A stretch of 64,000 bases of DNA from assembly GCF_029433335.1 (NCBI RefSeq), contig NZ_JAQTHX010000003.1, positions 62,001-126,000 on the forward strand, given 5' to 3'. Positions within the stretch are counted from its first letter, which is position 1. Each line of letters begins with the position of its first letter. Source of the DNA: Bifidobacterium sp. ESL0745 (GTDB lineage Bacteria > Actinomycetota > Actinomycetes > Actinomycetales > Bifidobacteriaceae). The translations under genes were made by a program, and so were the position numbers. This document shows, piece after piece, positions 52,014 through 61,959 of this stretch. The notes below the pieces were generated by a model, which was given only the letters and a program-made list of their open reading frames with translations, searched no databases and was not told where the DNA came from.

Positions 52014-52128
52014 CGCGACGAAAAGCACGAAAAACTGCGGAAAAACATGCTTTTGGTCGCAGCACATTATTGGCCGCGACGAAAAGCACGAAAAAGGGTG
52101 CTTTCTGTCGCGTCAACAGAAAGCACCC
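52014..52128 (-). terminator. Terminator of the ferredoxin reductase gene, within a local repeat
   Basis: On the minus strand GGGTGCTTTCTGT and ACAGAAAGCACCC (arms 52116-52128 and 52096-52108) are followed by TTTTT. CGCGACGAAAAGCACGAAAA, beginning at 52014 and again at 52075, forms a direct repeat that also includes the T-run side. Confidence 0.8.
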
Positions 52129-52171
52129 GAACGGAAACCCGACGCACTGCCGACTAATCGGTCAACGCCTC

Positions 52172-53650
52172 TCAGCCCAGCGCGAGCGCACGCAGCTGGT
52201 CGGGGTCGATCACCTTTTTGTGCTCGCGGCCTTCCTTCGCGCCCTCGGCACGCTCGTAGGTGTCGACCTTCTTCCAGCCGGCGAAATCAATCGGTTTGAC
52301 ACCGCGCGAAGCGAGCAGGCGGTCGATGGACTCGGGGTCGCGGTCGGCAGCGATGCAACCCTTGCCGGTGCCGTCAGCGTCCTCAGCTTTGGAGAGGTCA
52401 TCGAGCATGTTGCCAACAATCAGGAGCGCATCGGACTTAGTGGAACCAATCAGCCCGACCGGCCCGCGCTTGGCCCAACCAGTGGCGTAAAGACGCGGGC
52501 GAACGGTGCTCTTGCCGGTTTCGGCGGTGAGCGCCGGTTCGGCGAGGATGCGTCCTTCCTCATTGGCCAGCACATCGCGCTGCTCGTCGTAAGCCACGCC
52601 CGGCACACTCGCCGGCTTGTAGCCGATGGCATGGTAGACGGCCTCGACCGGATAATCGGTGAACTCACCGGTATGGCGCATCACGCCGTCCGCGCCGGTT
52701 TCGGTGCGCTCAACGTGCAGGCCGACGACCTTGCCGTCTTTGCCCAGAACCTCGGTTGGCGCAGAGTTGAAGTGCATGTAATACTTCTTCGGCGCGGGGT
52801 TGCCTTCGAAATCGACACCGCCGTCGTCCTCCATATCCTCGGCCATGTCGCGAATGGCGTAAAGCTCCTCGACCATCTGGCGGGCCAGCTTGTCTTTGCC
52901 GGCCTGCTCGACGGTGGCATCGTCGAGGTCGAAATCGTCCTCGTTGATGAGGATCTGCACGCCCGGTAGCTTCTCGAGCTCGCGGAGCTCCTGCACGCTG
53001 AACTTGGCCTGGGCCACACCGCGGCGAATGAAGAGATGCAGCTCCCGCGCCTTGTTGGTTTTGATCCCTTCGTAGACATTGTCGGGAATATCGGTGCGGG
53101 CCTTGAGGTCGTCGGCGTTGCGCATCAATTCGCGCGAAACGTCCATCGCCACGTTGCCGCCACCGATGACAGCGACAGTTTCGGCATCGAGCGGCCACGT
53201 GCGAGCGCCGGTCGGATAACCGTCGTACCACTCCACGAACCGCGCGGCGCCATGCACGCCATCGAGATCCGCCCCCGGAATCGTCAAAGGTCGGTCGGCA
53301 ACAGCACCGGTGGCGAACAGCACCGCGTCGTAGCGCGGCAGCAGGTCGTCAAGCGTCAGGTCGCGGCCGAATTCGACATCGCAATACAAATGGATATCAG
53401 GATTATCCAGCGTCTTCTCCAGCGCGTCGGCTATGAACTTGATGGCCGGATGGTCGGGCGCGACGCCGTAACGTACGAGGCCGAACGGCACCGGCAGCTT
53501 TTCAAAGAGGTCGATACGCGCGTCAGTCGGCAGACCAAGCGATTCGCCCTTCTTCTTCAACTCGCGCAGGAAAATGTCGGATGAATAAACTCCCGCAGGA
53601 CCGGCACCGACGACGGCAATGCGGAGTGTGTTGCTATTGTTTTCGCTCAT
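52172..53650 (-). CDS. fprA: Ferredoxin/adrenodoxin-type NADP reductase (FprA-like)
   Basis: This 492-residue flavoprotein transfers electrons between NADPH and ferredoxin in the cytoplasm. The FAD-binding motif AVVGAGPAGVYSSD is near residue 15, then FEKLPVPFGLVRYGVAPDH, typical of adrenodoxin-reductase-like FprA. The NADP site is VAVIGGGNVAMDVSREL, followed by the IRRG arginines of 2'-phosphate recognition. A C-terminal A-T-G-W-A-K-R-G-P-V-G-L-I-G segment closes the FAD site. The frame is open 20 codons further, but the ATG at 53650 follows TAAGGTGG. An insertion around residues 245-290 is acidic. The gene stands alone. Confidence 0.92.
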   Translation of the reverse strand: MSENNSNTLRIAVVGAGPAGVYSSDIFLRELKKKGESLGLPTDARIDLFEKLPVPFGLVRYGVAPDHPAIKFIADALEKTLDNPDIHLYCDVEFGRDLTLDDLLPRYDAVLFATGAVADRPLTIPGADLDGVHGAARFVEWYDGYPTGARTWPLDAETVAVIGGGNVAMDVSRELMRNADDLKARTDIPDNVYEGIKTNKARELHLFIRRGVAQAKFSVQELRELEKLPGVQILINEDDFDLDDATVEQAGKDKLARQMVEELYAIRDMAEDMEDDGGVDFEGNPAPKKYYMHFNSAPTEVLGKDGKVVGLHVERTETGADGVMRHTGEFTDYPVEAVYHAIGYKPASVPGVAYDEQRDVLANEEGRILAEPALTAETGKSTVRPRLYATGWAKRGPVGLIGSTKSDALLIVGNMLDDLSKAEDADGTGKGCIAADRDPESIDRLLASRGVKPIDFAGWKKVDTYERAEGAKEGREHKKVIDPDQLRALALG

Positions 53651-54071
53651 ACCATCCACCTTATCGCAACGGGCCACGCCGCAAAAGACCGAAAAAGGGA
53701 AATTCCACACATCTTTCGTTTCGGTAAAACACTCTTAGGCCCGACGATACGTTGACATGCTCACAAAAACGCTGCCTCCCGATTCCCCTTACCAAATCGG
53801 CGATATACCGCCTTTGGGGGTACCGAACCAGCAAAAGCGACACCGAAACAAATCCTGTCACTGCGCTCACGACTATCGATTCCAACATCCGCAACGGCTT
53901 ACTTGGCGCCGGCTTTGGCAGCGCAACCGATACATATCCACCGATATATTTTGTGCCATATCAGACATCACGCTGAGCAGCAATGAACCAGCATTTAGGA
54001 TCCTAATGGCTGAGCTCGGCCCTCAACGTATTCCGGCGCTGATATCGCGGAACAATCACAGGAATCGCCGC
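53651..54071. other. Intergenic region between two minus-strand genes
   Basis: No convincing gene and no strong hairpin are seen. It must contain the ferredoxin reductase promoter and the 3' end of the surface-protein transcript. Confidence 0.4.
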
Positions 54072-57000
54072 TTACCACACATGTTGCGAACGATGACATT
54101 CACGAATAACAGAAATGACAACTAGCGACGCAAACGAAAAAGCAAGCAATGCCGCCAATATTGCGGCCGCTCGCCAAGAACCGCCAGTCTGGGGAATATT
54201 GTGATTGTCACCGGCACGAATGGAATACGTCGCCGATGTCTCGGGACTATAGACCGCGCGCGCGGCCCCGGCATCCCGCCAATCCTTGTCTTCCGAACCG
54301 CCGAGCTTCGCGTAAACGGTATAGCTGCCGCCTTCGGGCAGCAAATTGACGCCAATGGTGTAACTCCATGTATAGCTGTCACTACCATCGGCGGAATTCC
54401 CACCGCCAAAGGTGAACGGAGCGTTTCCGGAATCAGGCAATGTGCCGATGGTCTGGCCGTCATTGCCGACAATCCGCAAAGCCGCAAAATCTTGATCAGC
54501 CCATGGCACACCGGTGCCGGTAATGACGACGGCACCGGTAGATTCATCGCGCGTCATCCCGGTGATGGTCGGCGTAGTCCGTTTGTGCCAGATGGCGAAC
54601 AGATCGACATCCGTTTCGGTGTCGGCACCTTCCTGATTCAGGTAGACGGTACGATTGGCGGCATCACCCATGCTGTTGGCCGGGCTAACGTCATCGTTGC
54701 CTGCAGCAGTAGCGGTCGCGACCTTGTTCCAACCCACGAATTCGGCGTCTCCCGGTTTCATGCTTTCGGTCGGATCCGGCAGCTTGACCAGCGCGTTCTT
54801 TTGATCATAATCGACCAAGACATTAAAAACGTCAGGCGGAACAATCGGCAACGTACTGGGCGGGGTGCCGGAACCGCCACGCCCGGCATTCGCGTCAAAC
54901 GTCGTCTTCGCCCAAGGCAACGTACCTTCCAGCGGCACCGGATTGGAGAGGTCCCCGCTCATGCTCAGTCGTATCACCAGATGATGTTCGGAACCAATGG
55001 GGTATTTGGCGACGAACGTCTCGCGCGGATAGGAAATTTTCCAATTCTGCACACCGGTGCCGCTCAGCTGGACGTACAAGTTTTCGACGCCGCTGGTGCC
55101 ATTGCCCGACACACCATACCCATATTTGGAAATCAGCTTGATCTTGTTGCCAATGATGTTGAAGTGTTGATCACGCTGATAAATCCAGATGTCATAAAGG
55201 CCTGGACCATTCTTGAAATCGCCGTCACTGGTGGTCCAGTCGGAATGAGCGGTGCCGGTCGCTGGATCCCAATGACCATTGATACCGAAACCGTCCGTAT
55301 TGCTGATGCCGTTGGGATGATCGTCGGTAAGCATCTCGATGTTCGAGCACAACGGGTTCGACGGCGCACTTGTTGTACCGCCACCGACAAAACTCGGAAA
55401 CTCTGCCCCCGCAGGGCAGACAAGTGCCTGTATCCACGTGGATGCAGGGCTTCCGTCTTTTTTGAGACGGTCTGCGGTGCCGGTGATGTTGATCTTTCCG
55501 CGATCATCGTGATCGATTTTCATGCCCTCGACCCTGACACCGGAACCTCCATTGCAGTCAACCGGATCGTGACTCCCGTCCGTCGCGCATACGGCGATGA
55601 CATCGTTCTTATCGTTGCCGGTGTCTACTTTTCCGGTCACATCCACCGTATCGGTGCTGCGGTGATAGGCAATGGCAAGGTCATAGGGAGTAGGCGGCAC
55701 CGTCCATATTCCATACAGCGTGACGATTGTGCCGTAACCGCTTGAGGAGGTGGTACCTCCGGTGGTTGGCATCGTCTGTTTCCCAACCGCATAGATGGTG
55801 CCAGACGATTCGTTTGCATTCGGATCCCGGCTCCAACCCAGAAGCCTGCCACTGGCATTCACCATGCTGTCCTTGCCTGGCAACGTCATCTCGGATTGAT
55901 CGTCATCAGTGTACCCGTAGACGGATCCCGGGGCCGTACCGGACCCTCCATGACTGGTATTGGCGTCAAATTTCACTTCCAGCCAAGGAAGGATTCCTGA
56001 GGCCACATCCGACTGCGATGTCGCCAGAGTCGTGAAACCACCGCTGTCAAGGGTCAGTCGGGCGGAAATGCGGTAGTCGCTGTCCATCGGATACCAGCCG
56101 GCAAAATCTGCAGCAGGATAGGTGACGCTCCATGATTGCTCGCTGCTGCCCCCTATCCTTATGCCCTGGGTGCGGGGCACAGCCGAGCTGGACTGCACCT
56201 CGACGACGCCACTGGCCTCTGTGGACGATCTTGGTGAAGGAACGGTGTACAGATATCCGGCGAGAATACGCTGCGGCGTGCCGATGACCTTAAAATGCAC
56301 GCTTCGCGTAAAGACCCAGACATCATATTGGCCGGGTCCGTTCTTAAAGTCGCTGTCGGCGGTAACGTACGTGGCGCTGCCACCATAGCGCCCGCCGATG
56401 ATGAAGTTGTTGGTTCCGTTGACGCCACCGCCACTGCCATTGGTAAGCATTTCGATCAGCGAGCACTTACTGGGAATCTGAAGCCCGTAGCCGGAATTGC
56501 TGGCTTGAAACGGCGTGCCCGCCGGGCAGACCAGTGTTTCGGCCCACGTCCCATATCCTTGATCGCCGGAACCCGTGGCGTCAAGCTGGTCAGCGCGGGC
56601 TGCGAAGGCAAGCTGGCCTGGATCATTGAGATTCGCGGTAATCGAGGAGACGCGTATATCGCTGCTGGGCCGACAGACTGCAGGACTTGACGGATTGTCG
56701 GCACAGACCGTCACCACACCGTAACGGTCGTCAAGATCATTGGCCTTTCCGCTGACGGTGAGGGTGTCCGAATTACGATGATAGGCAACTTTGAGATCGG
56801 TGGGTGCGGGCACGGTACGCCATACGGCGTATAAGACGACTCTTGTCGGCACTGTTGAAGCAGCATACTGGTGACTTCCCGGATCATAGTTGGAGTCCGG
56901 CGCAGTGGCTCCGGAATCCGCGGACCATCCCCTGAACGACTTGTCCTCGCCCGCGGGTATCATGGCAGACCCACCTGGTATCGTCACAACACAGGTGCCA

Positions 57001-57470
57001 CCGGCATCAATCCGTCCGGTAACGTCACCCGGAACACCCGCACTCGCGCCGTTGCCGTCAAATGACAACTGGGTACACGGGTCTCCTTCGGCCTGCGCCG
57101 AAACATGATTGCGCGATCCAACACCTGAATACGTTGTTTGCGTTTCCGGCGTCGACCACGTTGGGAACCCCGTTGCCGCTGCCGACTTTAGATTGTCGAC
57201 GGGGTACACCGGCAGCTGTGCATGCGGACTTGCAGGTTCGTCGGATATCGACGTCGTAGCAGGAATCGGGGAAGAAGAATGAGAAGAATCAGCCGTCGAA
57301 ACGGCCAGAGAACCGGCGCCTCGTCTATCATCCTGCGAAACAGCAGAAGCAGATTGAGACGAAGACAATCCTGCAGACGCTGCCGTGCCAGCAGGAGCTA
57401 CGCACAACAGACTTGCGCAGGCGCACACTACCGCCATCAGATCACGCCAGAATTTACCTCTCACCGCCAC
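54072..57470 (-). CDS. Large sortase-anchored surface protein with repeated InlB-like units
   Basis: This 1132-residue protein has a signal peptide ending near A-S-A (about 33) and a Ser/Ala-rich stretch. Two long homologous units follow (about 215-545 and 585-880). Each starts with A-Y-H-R-N/S-x-D-T, contains V-x-A-L-V-C-P-A-G and I-E-M-L-T, a D-F-K-N-G-P-G segment, and ends with an InlB/Listeria-Bacteroides motif, F-D-A-N-x-G-x-G-G-S-G-T-x-P. The C-terminus has IPQTG, a hydrophobic helix and a basic tail, so sortase should attach it to the wall. It is probably an adhesin. The start is one of two GTG codons (57470 or 57464) after GGGAG. It shares its style with the 517-2880 protein. Confidence 0.85.
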   Translation of the reverse strand: MAVRGKFWRDLMAVVCACASLLCVAPAGTAASAGLSSSQSASAVSQDDRRGAGSLAVSTADSSHSSSPIPATTSISDEPASPHAQLPVYPVDNLKSAAATGFPTWSTPETQTTYSGVGSRNHVSAQAEGDPCTQLSFDGNGASAGVPGDVTGRIDAGGTCVVTIPGGSAMIPAGEDKSFRGWSADSGATAPDSNYDPGSHQYAASTVPTRVVLYAVWRTVPAPTDLKVAYHRNSDTLTVSGKANDLDDRYGVVTVCADNPSSPAVCRPSSDIRVSSITANLNDPGQLAFAARADQLDATGSGDQGYGTWAETLVCPAGTPFQASNSGYGLQIPSKCSLIEMLTNGSGGGVNGTNNFIIGGRYGGSATYVTADSDFKNGPGQYDVWVFTRSVHFKVIGTPQRILAGYLYTVPSPRSSTEASGVVEVQSSSAVPRTQGIRIGGSSEQSWSVTYPAADFAGWYPMDSDYRISARLTLDSGGFTTLATSQSDVASGILPWLEVKFDANTSHGGSGTAPGSVYGYTDDDQSEMTLPGKDSMVNASGRLLGWSRDPNANESSGTIYAVGKQTMPTTGGTTSSSGYGTIVTLYGIWTVPPTPYDLAIAYHRSTDTVDVTGKVDTGNDKNDVIAVCATDGSHDPVDCNGGSGVRVEGMKIDHDDRGKINITGTADRLKKDGSPASTWIQALVCPAGAEFPSFVGGGTTSAPSNPLCSNIEMLTDDHPNGISNTDGFGINGHWDPATGTAHSDWTTSDGDFKNGPGLYDIWIYQRDQHFNIIGNKIKLISKYGYGVSGNGTSGVENLYVQLSGTGVQNWKISYPRETFVAKYPIGSEHHLVIRLSMSGDLSNPVPLEGTLPWAKTTFDANAGRGGSGTPPSTLPIVPPDVFNVLVDYDQKNALVKLPDPTESMKPGDAEFVGWNKVATATAAGNDDVSPANSMGDAANRTVYLNQEGADTETDVDLFAIWHKRTTPTITGMTRDESTGAVVITGTGVPWADQDFAALRIVGNDGQTIGTLPDSGNAPFTFGGGNSADGSDSYTWSYTIGVNLLPEGGSYTVYAKLGGSEDKDWRDAGAARAVYSPETSATYSIRAGDNHNIPQTGGSWRAAAILAALLAFSFASLVVISVIRECHRSQHVW

Positions 57471-58296
57471 ATACTCCCAAAAATCGACGCAGCCTGAAAA
57501 GGCCCATCATTTCTCCCACATTCCTGACAGTTTTGCCGGAAGTACCTGCTCAAACCTTATAGACCAGCATATTCCATATGAATAATATTCTACAACATTT
57601 AATACTTTTGTTATACAAACTTTGACTTATAGCACAAACCTCGATGGCCTTTTTTAAACATCGCGATCACGACATCGCAGTCAACACAATCGGTAAACCC
57701 ACATTGGTATACTGGAAATGTTCGCGCGGTTGGTGGCAGCAGCTGCGCCAAGACGATTTAGCAACGCAACAAGCACGGCAACTCAGGCTTTGCACTGGTA
57801 TCGGCTGGAATGGATTCAGCAATCACCGCTATGCCGATTGCCATAGGCCAATTCCCAGGCTTGGAACATCGGCTTGATTCGTCGCGCGGACTCCTCACCT
57901 TTCCGCATGCGTCGCCTCAGGCCGCAAGAAAAGGCAAGGTGATTCATGGTGGGCATCAAGACACAGTTTTCGCGGATTTTTGGAACTATTCAACACGCTC
58001 AGGCGCGGAAATCCGCTGTCACGAATCAATTGGCGACCGGCGTATCGGCGCATATTCAGCATAGCCGTAGGCAGCAAAACCATACTGGACTTGGCAAATC
58101 AACAGCCGACTTTTCAACATCGACCCCGATCAGCGACAAAAATCGATGGGATACTGCCACCGACAAGACAACCCCGCTGAGTTTTGTACGTTCCGGGCTT
58201 CAAACATATACGTTCTCCAGCAGGACCGACCAGCTAGAAATGCAACAAAACCGTTCAAACCAAACCAACAACAGGCTAGCCGGTCGGAAGCATACC
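57471..58296. other. Gene-free region upstream of the NMT1/ThiY-like gene
   Basis: This 826-base stretch has an AT-rich left part with the surface-protein promoter. Its right part keeps an open frame into the binding-protein gene, but the sequence looks non-coding. I searched by eye for the TPP riboswitch signature (CTGAGA with a later ACCTGA) and did not find it. Confidence 0.45.
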
Positions 58297-59382
58297 ATGA
58301 AGCGACTGGCCACGAAGACGATGGCGGTCATTGGCGCTGCGGCACTCGGACTGTCACTGGCGGCGTGCGGCAACACGTCCGGCAGCAGCGCCACAACCGG
58401 TGCCGACGGCAGGCCGACCTTGACATTTATGCTCGACTGGACGCCGAACACCAATCATGTCGGCCTTTACGTGGCGCAGCAACTCGGCTATTTCAAGGAC
58501 GCCGGCGTCAACGTGAAAATTTTGCCGACCGCCCAGGCCGGTGCAGAAACCAGCGTCGAAAACGGCGTGGCCAACATCGGCTTCTCCAAACTGACCGACC
58601 TCGCCAACGCCGACGCGCAGGGCGCTGACTTGAAGCTGGTTTTCGATTTAACACAGAAGCCGATCGCACGCTGGTGCAGTTTGAAAAGCCGCACCGACAT
58701 CCAGACGCCCAAGGATTTCGCCGGTAAGACCTTCGTCACCTTCGGATCGGCTGAGCAAAGCGCTTCGGTACGCCAGATGATCCGTTACGCCGGCGGCTCC
58801 GGCGATTTCAAAACCGCGACGGCAGGTACCAACACCTTCCGCACGCTCACGAGCGGCAAAGGTGATTTCGCCGGGTTCTACGCCAACTGGGAAGAGGTCG
58901 AATCACAGCTCAACGGGCCGGCGCTCAACTGCTTCGCGGCCGACAAGTGGGGTGTGCCGGGCAATCCCGACCAACTCGGTTTTGCAGTGAAGAACTCGTG
59001 GCTCAAGAATCCACAGAACGTCGCCAATCTGAAGAAATTCCTCAAGGCCACACGCCGCGGTTACGACTACGCGCTGGCCAATCCCGACAAGGCCGCCGAT
59101 ATCCTGGTCAACCAGACCAAAACCTCGCATCTCGACCCGAAACTCTCGCGCGCCTCAATGGAAAAGGTCGTAAAGGAAGGTTACTGGAGCGGCAACGGCA
59201 TGAACGACGACACCACCAACGGCAAGCCCGACCAAAAGCTTACCGCCACGGTCAATACCGAAGACGGCCAGAAATACCTGGACTTCCAGTACAACGCCGG
59301 CACCTACACCGATTCGCACAAGAAAAAGCTCGCCCGCGCGCCGCAAGCCGCCGAGCTTTCGACCAACAAATATGTGGAATAA
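58297..59382 (+). CDS. ABC transporter substrate-binding lipoprotein, NMT1/ThiY type
   Basis: This 361-residue protein has a lipobox L-S-L-A-A-C after a lysine-rich start, so it is an exported lipoprotein. The NMT1/THI5-like domain opens LTFMLDWTPNTNHVGLYVA, then Q-L-G-Y-F-K-D-A-G-V-N-V and G-V-A-N-I-G-F-S-K-L-T-D-L-A. Relatives bind thiamine pyrimidine precursors such as formylaminopyrimidine; the specificity here is inferred from family only. The ATG at 58297 is the only start matching a signal peptide; the ribosome site (GGAAG) is modest. The permease follows 409 bases later, beyond the second 62-bp repeat array. Confidence 0.85.
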   Translation: MKRLATKTMAVIGAAALGLSLAACGNTSGSSATTGADGRPTLTFMLDWTPNTNHVGLYVAQQLGYFKDAGVNVKILPTAQAGAETSVENGVANIGFSKLTDLANADAQGADLKLVFDLTQKPIARWCSLKSRTDIQTPKDFAGKTFVTFGSAEQSASVRQMIRYAGGSGDFKTATAGTNTFRTLTSGKGDFAGFYANWEEVESQLNGPALNCFAADKWGVPGNPDQLGFAVKNSWLKNPQNVANLKKFLKATRRGYDYALANPDKAADILVNQTKTSHLDPKLSRASMEKVVKEGYWSGNGMNDDTTNGKPDQKLTATVNTEDGQKYLDFQYNAGTYTDSHKKKLARAPQAAELSTNKYVE

Positions 59383-59451
59383 TTCCTCTCAGCTCTCTTT
59401 GTCTTCATAAATGCATAATCTCCCGCGCTCAAAGTACCTATTTTGGAACCT

Positions 59452-59589
59452 CTTGGCGCACCAAGAAGTCAAAAAATCGAAGAATCATCCCCAATTCTCT
59501 TGTTTTTGCCCCTCTTGGTGCGCCAAGAACCCCCAAAATTGAAGAATGGATAGCAAATCACGCAAATTTCGCCTTCTTGGCGCGCCGAG
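59452..59589. repeat. Array 2 of the CTTGGYGCRCCAAG palindrome with exact 62-bp period (3 copies)
   Basis: Copies lie at 59452-59465 (CTTGGCGCACCAAG), 59514-59527 (CTTGGTGCGCCAAG) and 59576-59589 (CTTGGCGCGCCGAG), so the period is exactly 62 bp twice. The intervals are 48-nt AT-rich segments with GAAGAAT in the first two. The first copy equals the full copy of array 1, 53 kb away. The array lies between the binding-protein and permease genes of one transporter. Confidence 0.88.
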
Positions 59590-59791
59590 AGGTTAGAAAA
59601 TCGCTGATTACGATAAAACGCGATGCGAATCATCTGAAGGATAAGGAAACATCCGACTTGGAAAACCTGTTGATAGGTGATGCCGGATAAATCAACGAAC
59701 GATCTAAGTTCCTCCCTCGAAAAGCTTCAGAAGACAGCTGAATGAAAACTGATGGAATAATGGAAACTACAAACGCAACGGAAGAACAACA

Positions 59792-60610
59792 ATGACAACG
59801 AAGCAGAAAGGTCAGTCAACGCCCTCACAACGCTGGTGGCGCAAGGCGCTGCCGCCGGCCATCACCATCGGGGCGGTGTTAGCTGTCTGGCAGGTGGCGG
59901 CGAGCGCGCACCTCGTTTCGCAGACTACGCTGGCCTCCCCTGTCGCCATCGTCTCGTCAATGGTTGTCACCTGGCCAGACCTGATGGCTGCAACAGCGGT
60001 GACCACCGGTGAAGCGTTGGCAGGCTTCGCAATCGCGGTCGTCGCCGGAATCGCCATCGGAATCGGCCTTTACGCCTCGAAAACCGCAAACCGTGCCATT
60101 TACCCGCTGCTCGTGGCTGCTCAGACCATTCCCATCATCACCATCGCACCGCTGTTCATGATCTGGTTCGGCTTCAATCCGGCCGGCAAGATCACACTTG
60201 TGGCCATCTTCGGCCTGTTCTCCGTTGCCGTCGACACCTCACGCGGATTGACCGCAGTACCCCGCTTCTATCAGGACGTGGCGCTGACCTGCGGGGCAAC
60301 GAAACCGTGGACGCTGTTTCACGTGAAACTTCGCGTCGCTGCGCGCCAGATCTTCTCCGGCATTCGTATCAGTGCCGCCTACGTTTTCGGTACGGCAGTC
60401 ACTGCCGAATATTTGGGAGCCACCAACGGCCTCGGTGTGTGGCTGCAGGGCGCGTTCAATTCATTCCAAACGGCCATGATTTTCTCGGCCGCCATCGTCG
60501 TGGTGGCCTTGACCGGCATTCTGCTCGGCCTCGTTTCACTGGCAGAACGCCTGTTGCTTGGCCCGGCCGACGAGGATGATGCGATTTCGCTAGATGAGAG
60601 CGAAGCCTGA
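59792..60610 (+). CDS. ABC transporter permease, ThiX/SsuC-like
   Basis: This 272-residue permease has about six hydrophobic segments and the BPD_transp_1 ATPase-contact loop: D-V-A-L-T-C-G-A-T-K-P-W-T-L-F-H-V-K-L-R-V-A-A-R. W-F-G-F-N-P-A-G-K-I and E-Y-L-G-A-T-N-G-L-G-V-W-L match the nitrate/sulfonate/thiamine-precursor subgroup. CGGAAG precedes the ATG. It is the expected partner of the upstream NMT1-type binding protein. No ATPase gene is in the rest of the window on this strand, so that subunit must be encoded elsewhere. It is convergent with the esterase gene, eight bases apart. Confidence 0.88.
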   Translation: MTTKQKGQSTPSQRWWRKALPPAITIGAVLAVWQVAASAHLVSQTTLASPVAIVSSMVVTWPDLMAATAVTTGEALAGFAIAVVAGIAIGIGLYASKTANRAIYPLLVAAQTIPIITIAPLFMIWFGFNPAGKITLVAIFGLFSVAVDTSRGLTAVPRFYQDVALTCGATKPWTLFHVKLRVAARQIFSGIRISAAYVFGTAVTAEYLGATNGLGVWLQGAFNSFQTAMIFSAAIVVVALTGILLGLVSLAERLLLGPADEDDAISLDESEA

Positions 60611-60618
60611 CGAGTCCT

Positions 60619-61956
60619 TCAGTTCTTGAATATGTTCTGGAGGAAATCGTAAAGCGCCAGATGCCAGCTTCCCATGGAATGGTAGCGCATTGGGAACACG
60701 TCGAATCTGGTGTTGGCCCCCGGCTTCAGACGCGGCTCCGCATTCAACAACGCACGATAATCCTGCGCCTGACCGGGACCTGCAAAATCGAAGATTCCGG
60801 TGGAAACATAAAGATAGTGGATTGGATAATTCCTGAGTCGAGCCGAACGAATGGTCTTTCGAAAATCCGCGGCTGAAGTACGGCTGCCGCTGAATGTACC
60901 GAACCATGAAAAATAATCCAGGCTCTGGCACATCGCCGAATGGTAGGTGGTGACGGCTCCGCGAGAAAGGCCCGCAAACGCTCGGTGGTCACGGCTGGCC
61001 GTGAACCCGGCGCTCGTGGCAGATGCGGCGTATGTGGAATACCTTGACTCCACAAACGGCATCAGATCATTACGCAGCTCGCTGTTGAACGAATACGTGA
61101 GCGCATCAAGATTTCCCTTGCAATCGTCGCCGACATAAAAACTCGGCGTGACGACGATCATCGGCTTGACCACTCGATGCGCGATCAATTGATCAAGCAC
61201 ATTCTTGTTCGCCTGATTGTTTTTCAGCCAATCGGCCTCTGTCTGGCCGGTGCCATGCAACAAATACAAAATGTCGTACTTATGATGACTTGTGTATCCA
61301 TACGGCAGATAGACATAAGCCGCCTTGGTGACGCTTCGACGATCGGTGGCGTACGCCTTTGTCTGATAGGTAACCCGTTGCAGACTGCCAGGTTTGGAGG
61401 ATGCGGCATCCATCGCGGAAGGCACGTCCCAGACCTCGTGTCGGGCATCCGAACCGCTTCGCGCATAGGCCGCACAACCTTGCCAAACGCCCACAAGAAC
61501 AACGACAAGCACCAGAAACACTGCAAGCCACCTGCGACCCCTCGCCCACATAGGACGAATACCATCGTCTTGTGTCACTGCCGCCGGCCGCTTACGCAAT
61601 GCGCAATAAATCTGCACCGCGGTTCCGGCCACCGCCGCCAGAACGGCGACGGAAGCCTCGACATAAAACACAACGTTGAACATCGTCGTTTCCGAATAAT
61701 TCATGGTGTAGCCGAGAACGAAGCCCGTAATCGCGTCAGCCGCGAAGATGACGGGCAGACGCAAACGCCAAGCCACAGCCCCGGCAAGCACGATAAGCAG
61801 TTCGACCACAGCCATAGCGCCGAACAGCCGCCACGAGCCCAGGAAGGCGTATCTCAGCGCATGAGCCAGCCCCAGCGATGCCAAAGCCAGAAGCGCCAGC
61901 GTATCGATACCGTCCACGGTGCAAATCCATCGGAAACGATGATGTTCAACATCCAT
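60619..61956 (-). CDS. Membrane-anchored esterase (alpha/beta hydrolase, esterase D/CE1-like)
   Basis: This 445-residue protein joins an N-terminal membrane part (about four or five hydrophobic helices, residues 18-175) to a C-terminal alpha/beta hydrolase. The hydrolase has AAYVYLPYGYTSHHKYDILYLLHGTG (oxyanion side), nucleophile elbow F-A-G-L-S-R-G-A-V and a late M-R-Y-H-S-M-G-S-W-H histidine. This matches esterase D/feruloyl or acetyl esterase-like enzymes. The catalytic part probably faces outside. The ATG (61956) follows a GTG directly after the upstream stop; GAAGGAGG lies 14 bases upstream. With the small membrane protein and GH3 it forms an operon suggesting removal of acyl groups from glycans. 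Confidence 0.8.
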   Translation of the reverse strand: MDVEHHRFRWICTVDGIDTLALLALASLGLAHALRYAFLGSWRLFGAMAVVELLIVLAGAVAWRLRLPVIFAADAITGFVLGYTMNYSETTMFNVVFYVEASVAVLAAVAGTAVQIYCALRKRPAAVTQDDGIRPMWARGRRWLAVFLVLVVVLVGVWQGCAAYARSGSDARHEVWDVPSAMDAASSKPGSLQRVTYQTKAYATDRRSVTKAAYVYLPYGYTSHHKYDILYLLHGTGQTEADWLKNNQANKNVLDQLIAHRVVKPMIVVTPSFYVGDDCKGNLDALTYSFNSELRNDLMPFVESRYSTYAASATSAGFTASRDHRAFAGLSRGAVTTYHSAMCQSLDYFSWFGTFSGSRTSAADFRKTIRSARLRNYPIHYLYVSTGIFDFAGPGQAQDYRALLNAEPRLKPGANTRFDVFPMRYHSMGSWHLALYDFLQNIFKN

Positions 61957-61959
61957 CAC

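Noticed and set aside
53757..54125. 122-codon plus-strand frame before the second surface protein gene
   Set aside because: No ribosome site, unlikely composition, and overlap with the end of the surface protein on the other strand.
57471..58296. TPP riboswitch before the NMT1/ThiY-like gene
   Set aside because: The conserved CTGAGA and ACCTGA blocks were not found on either strand.
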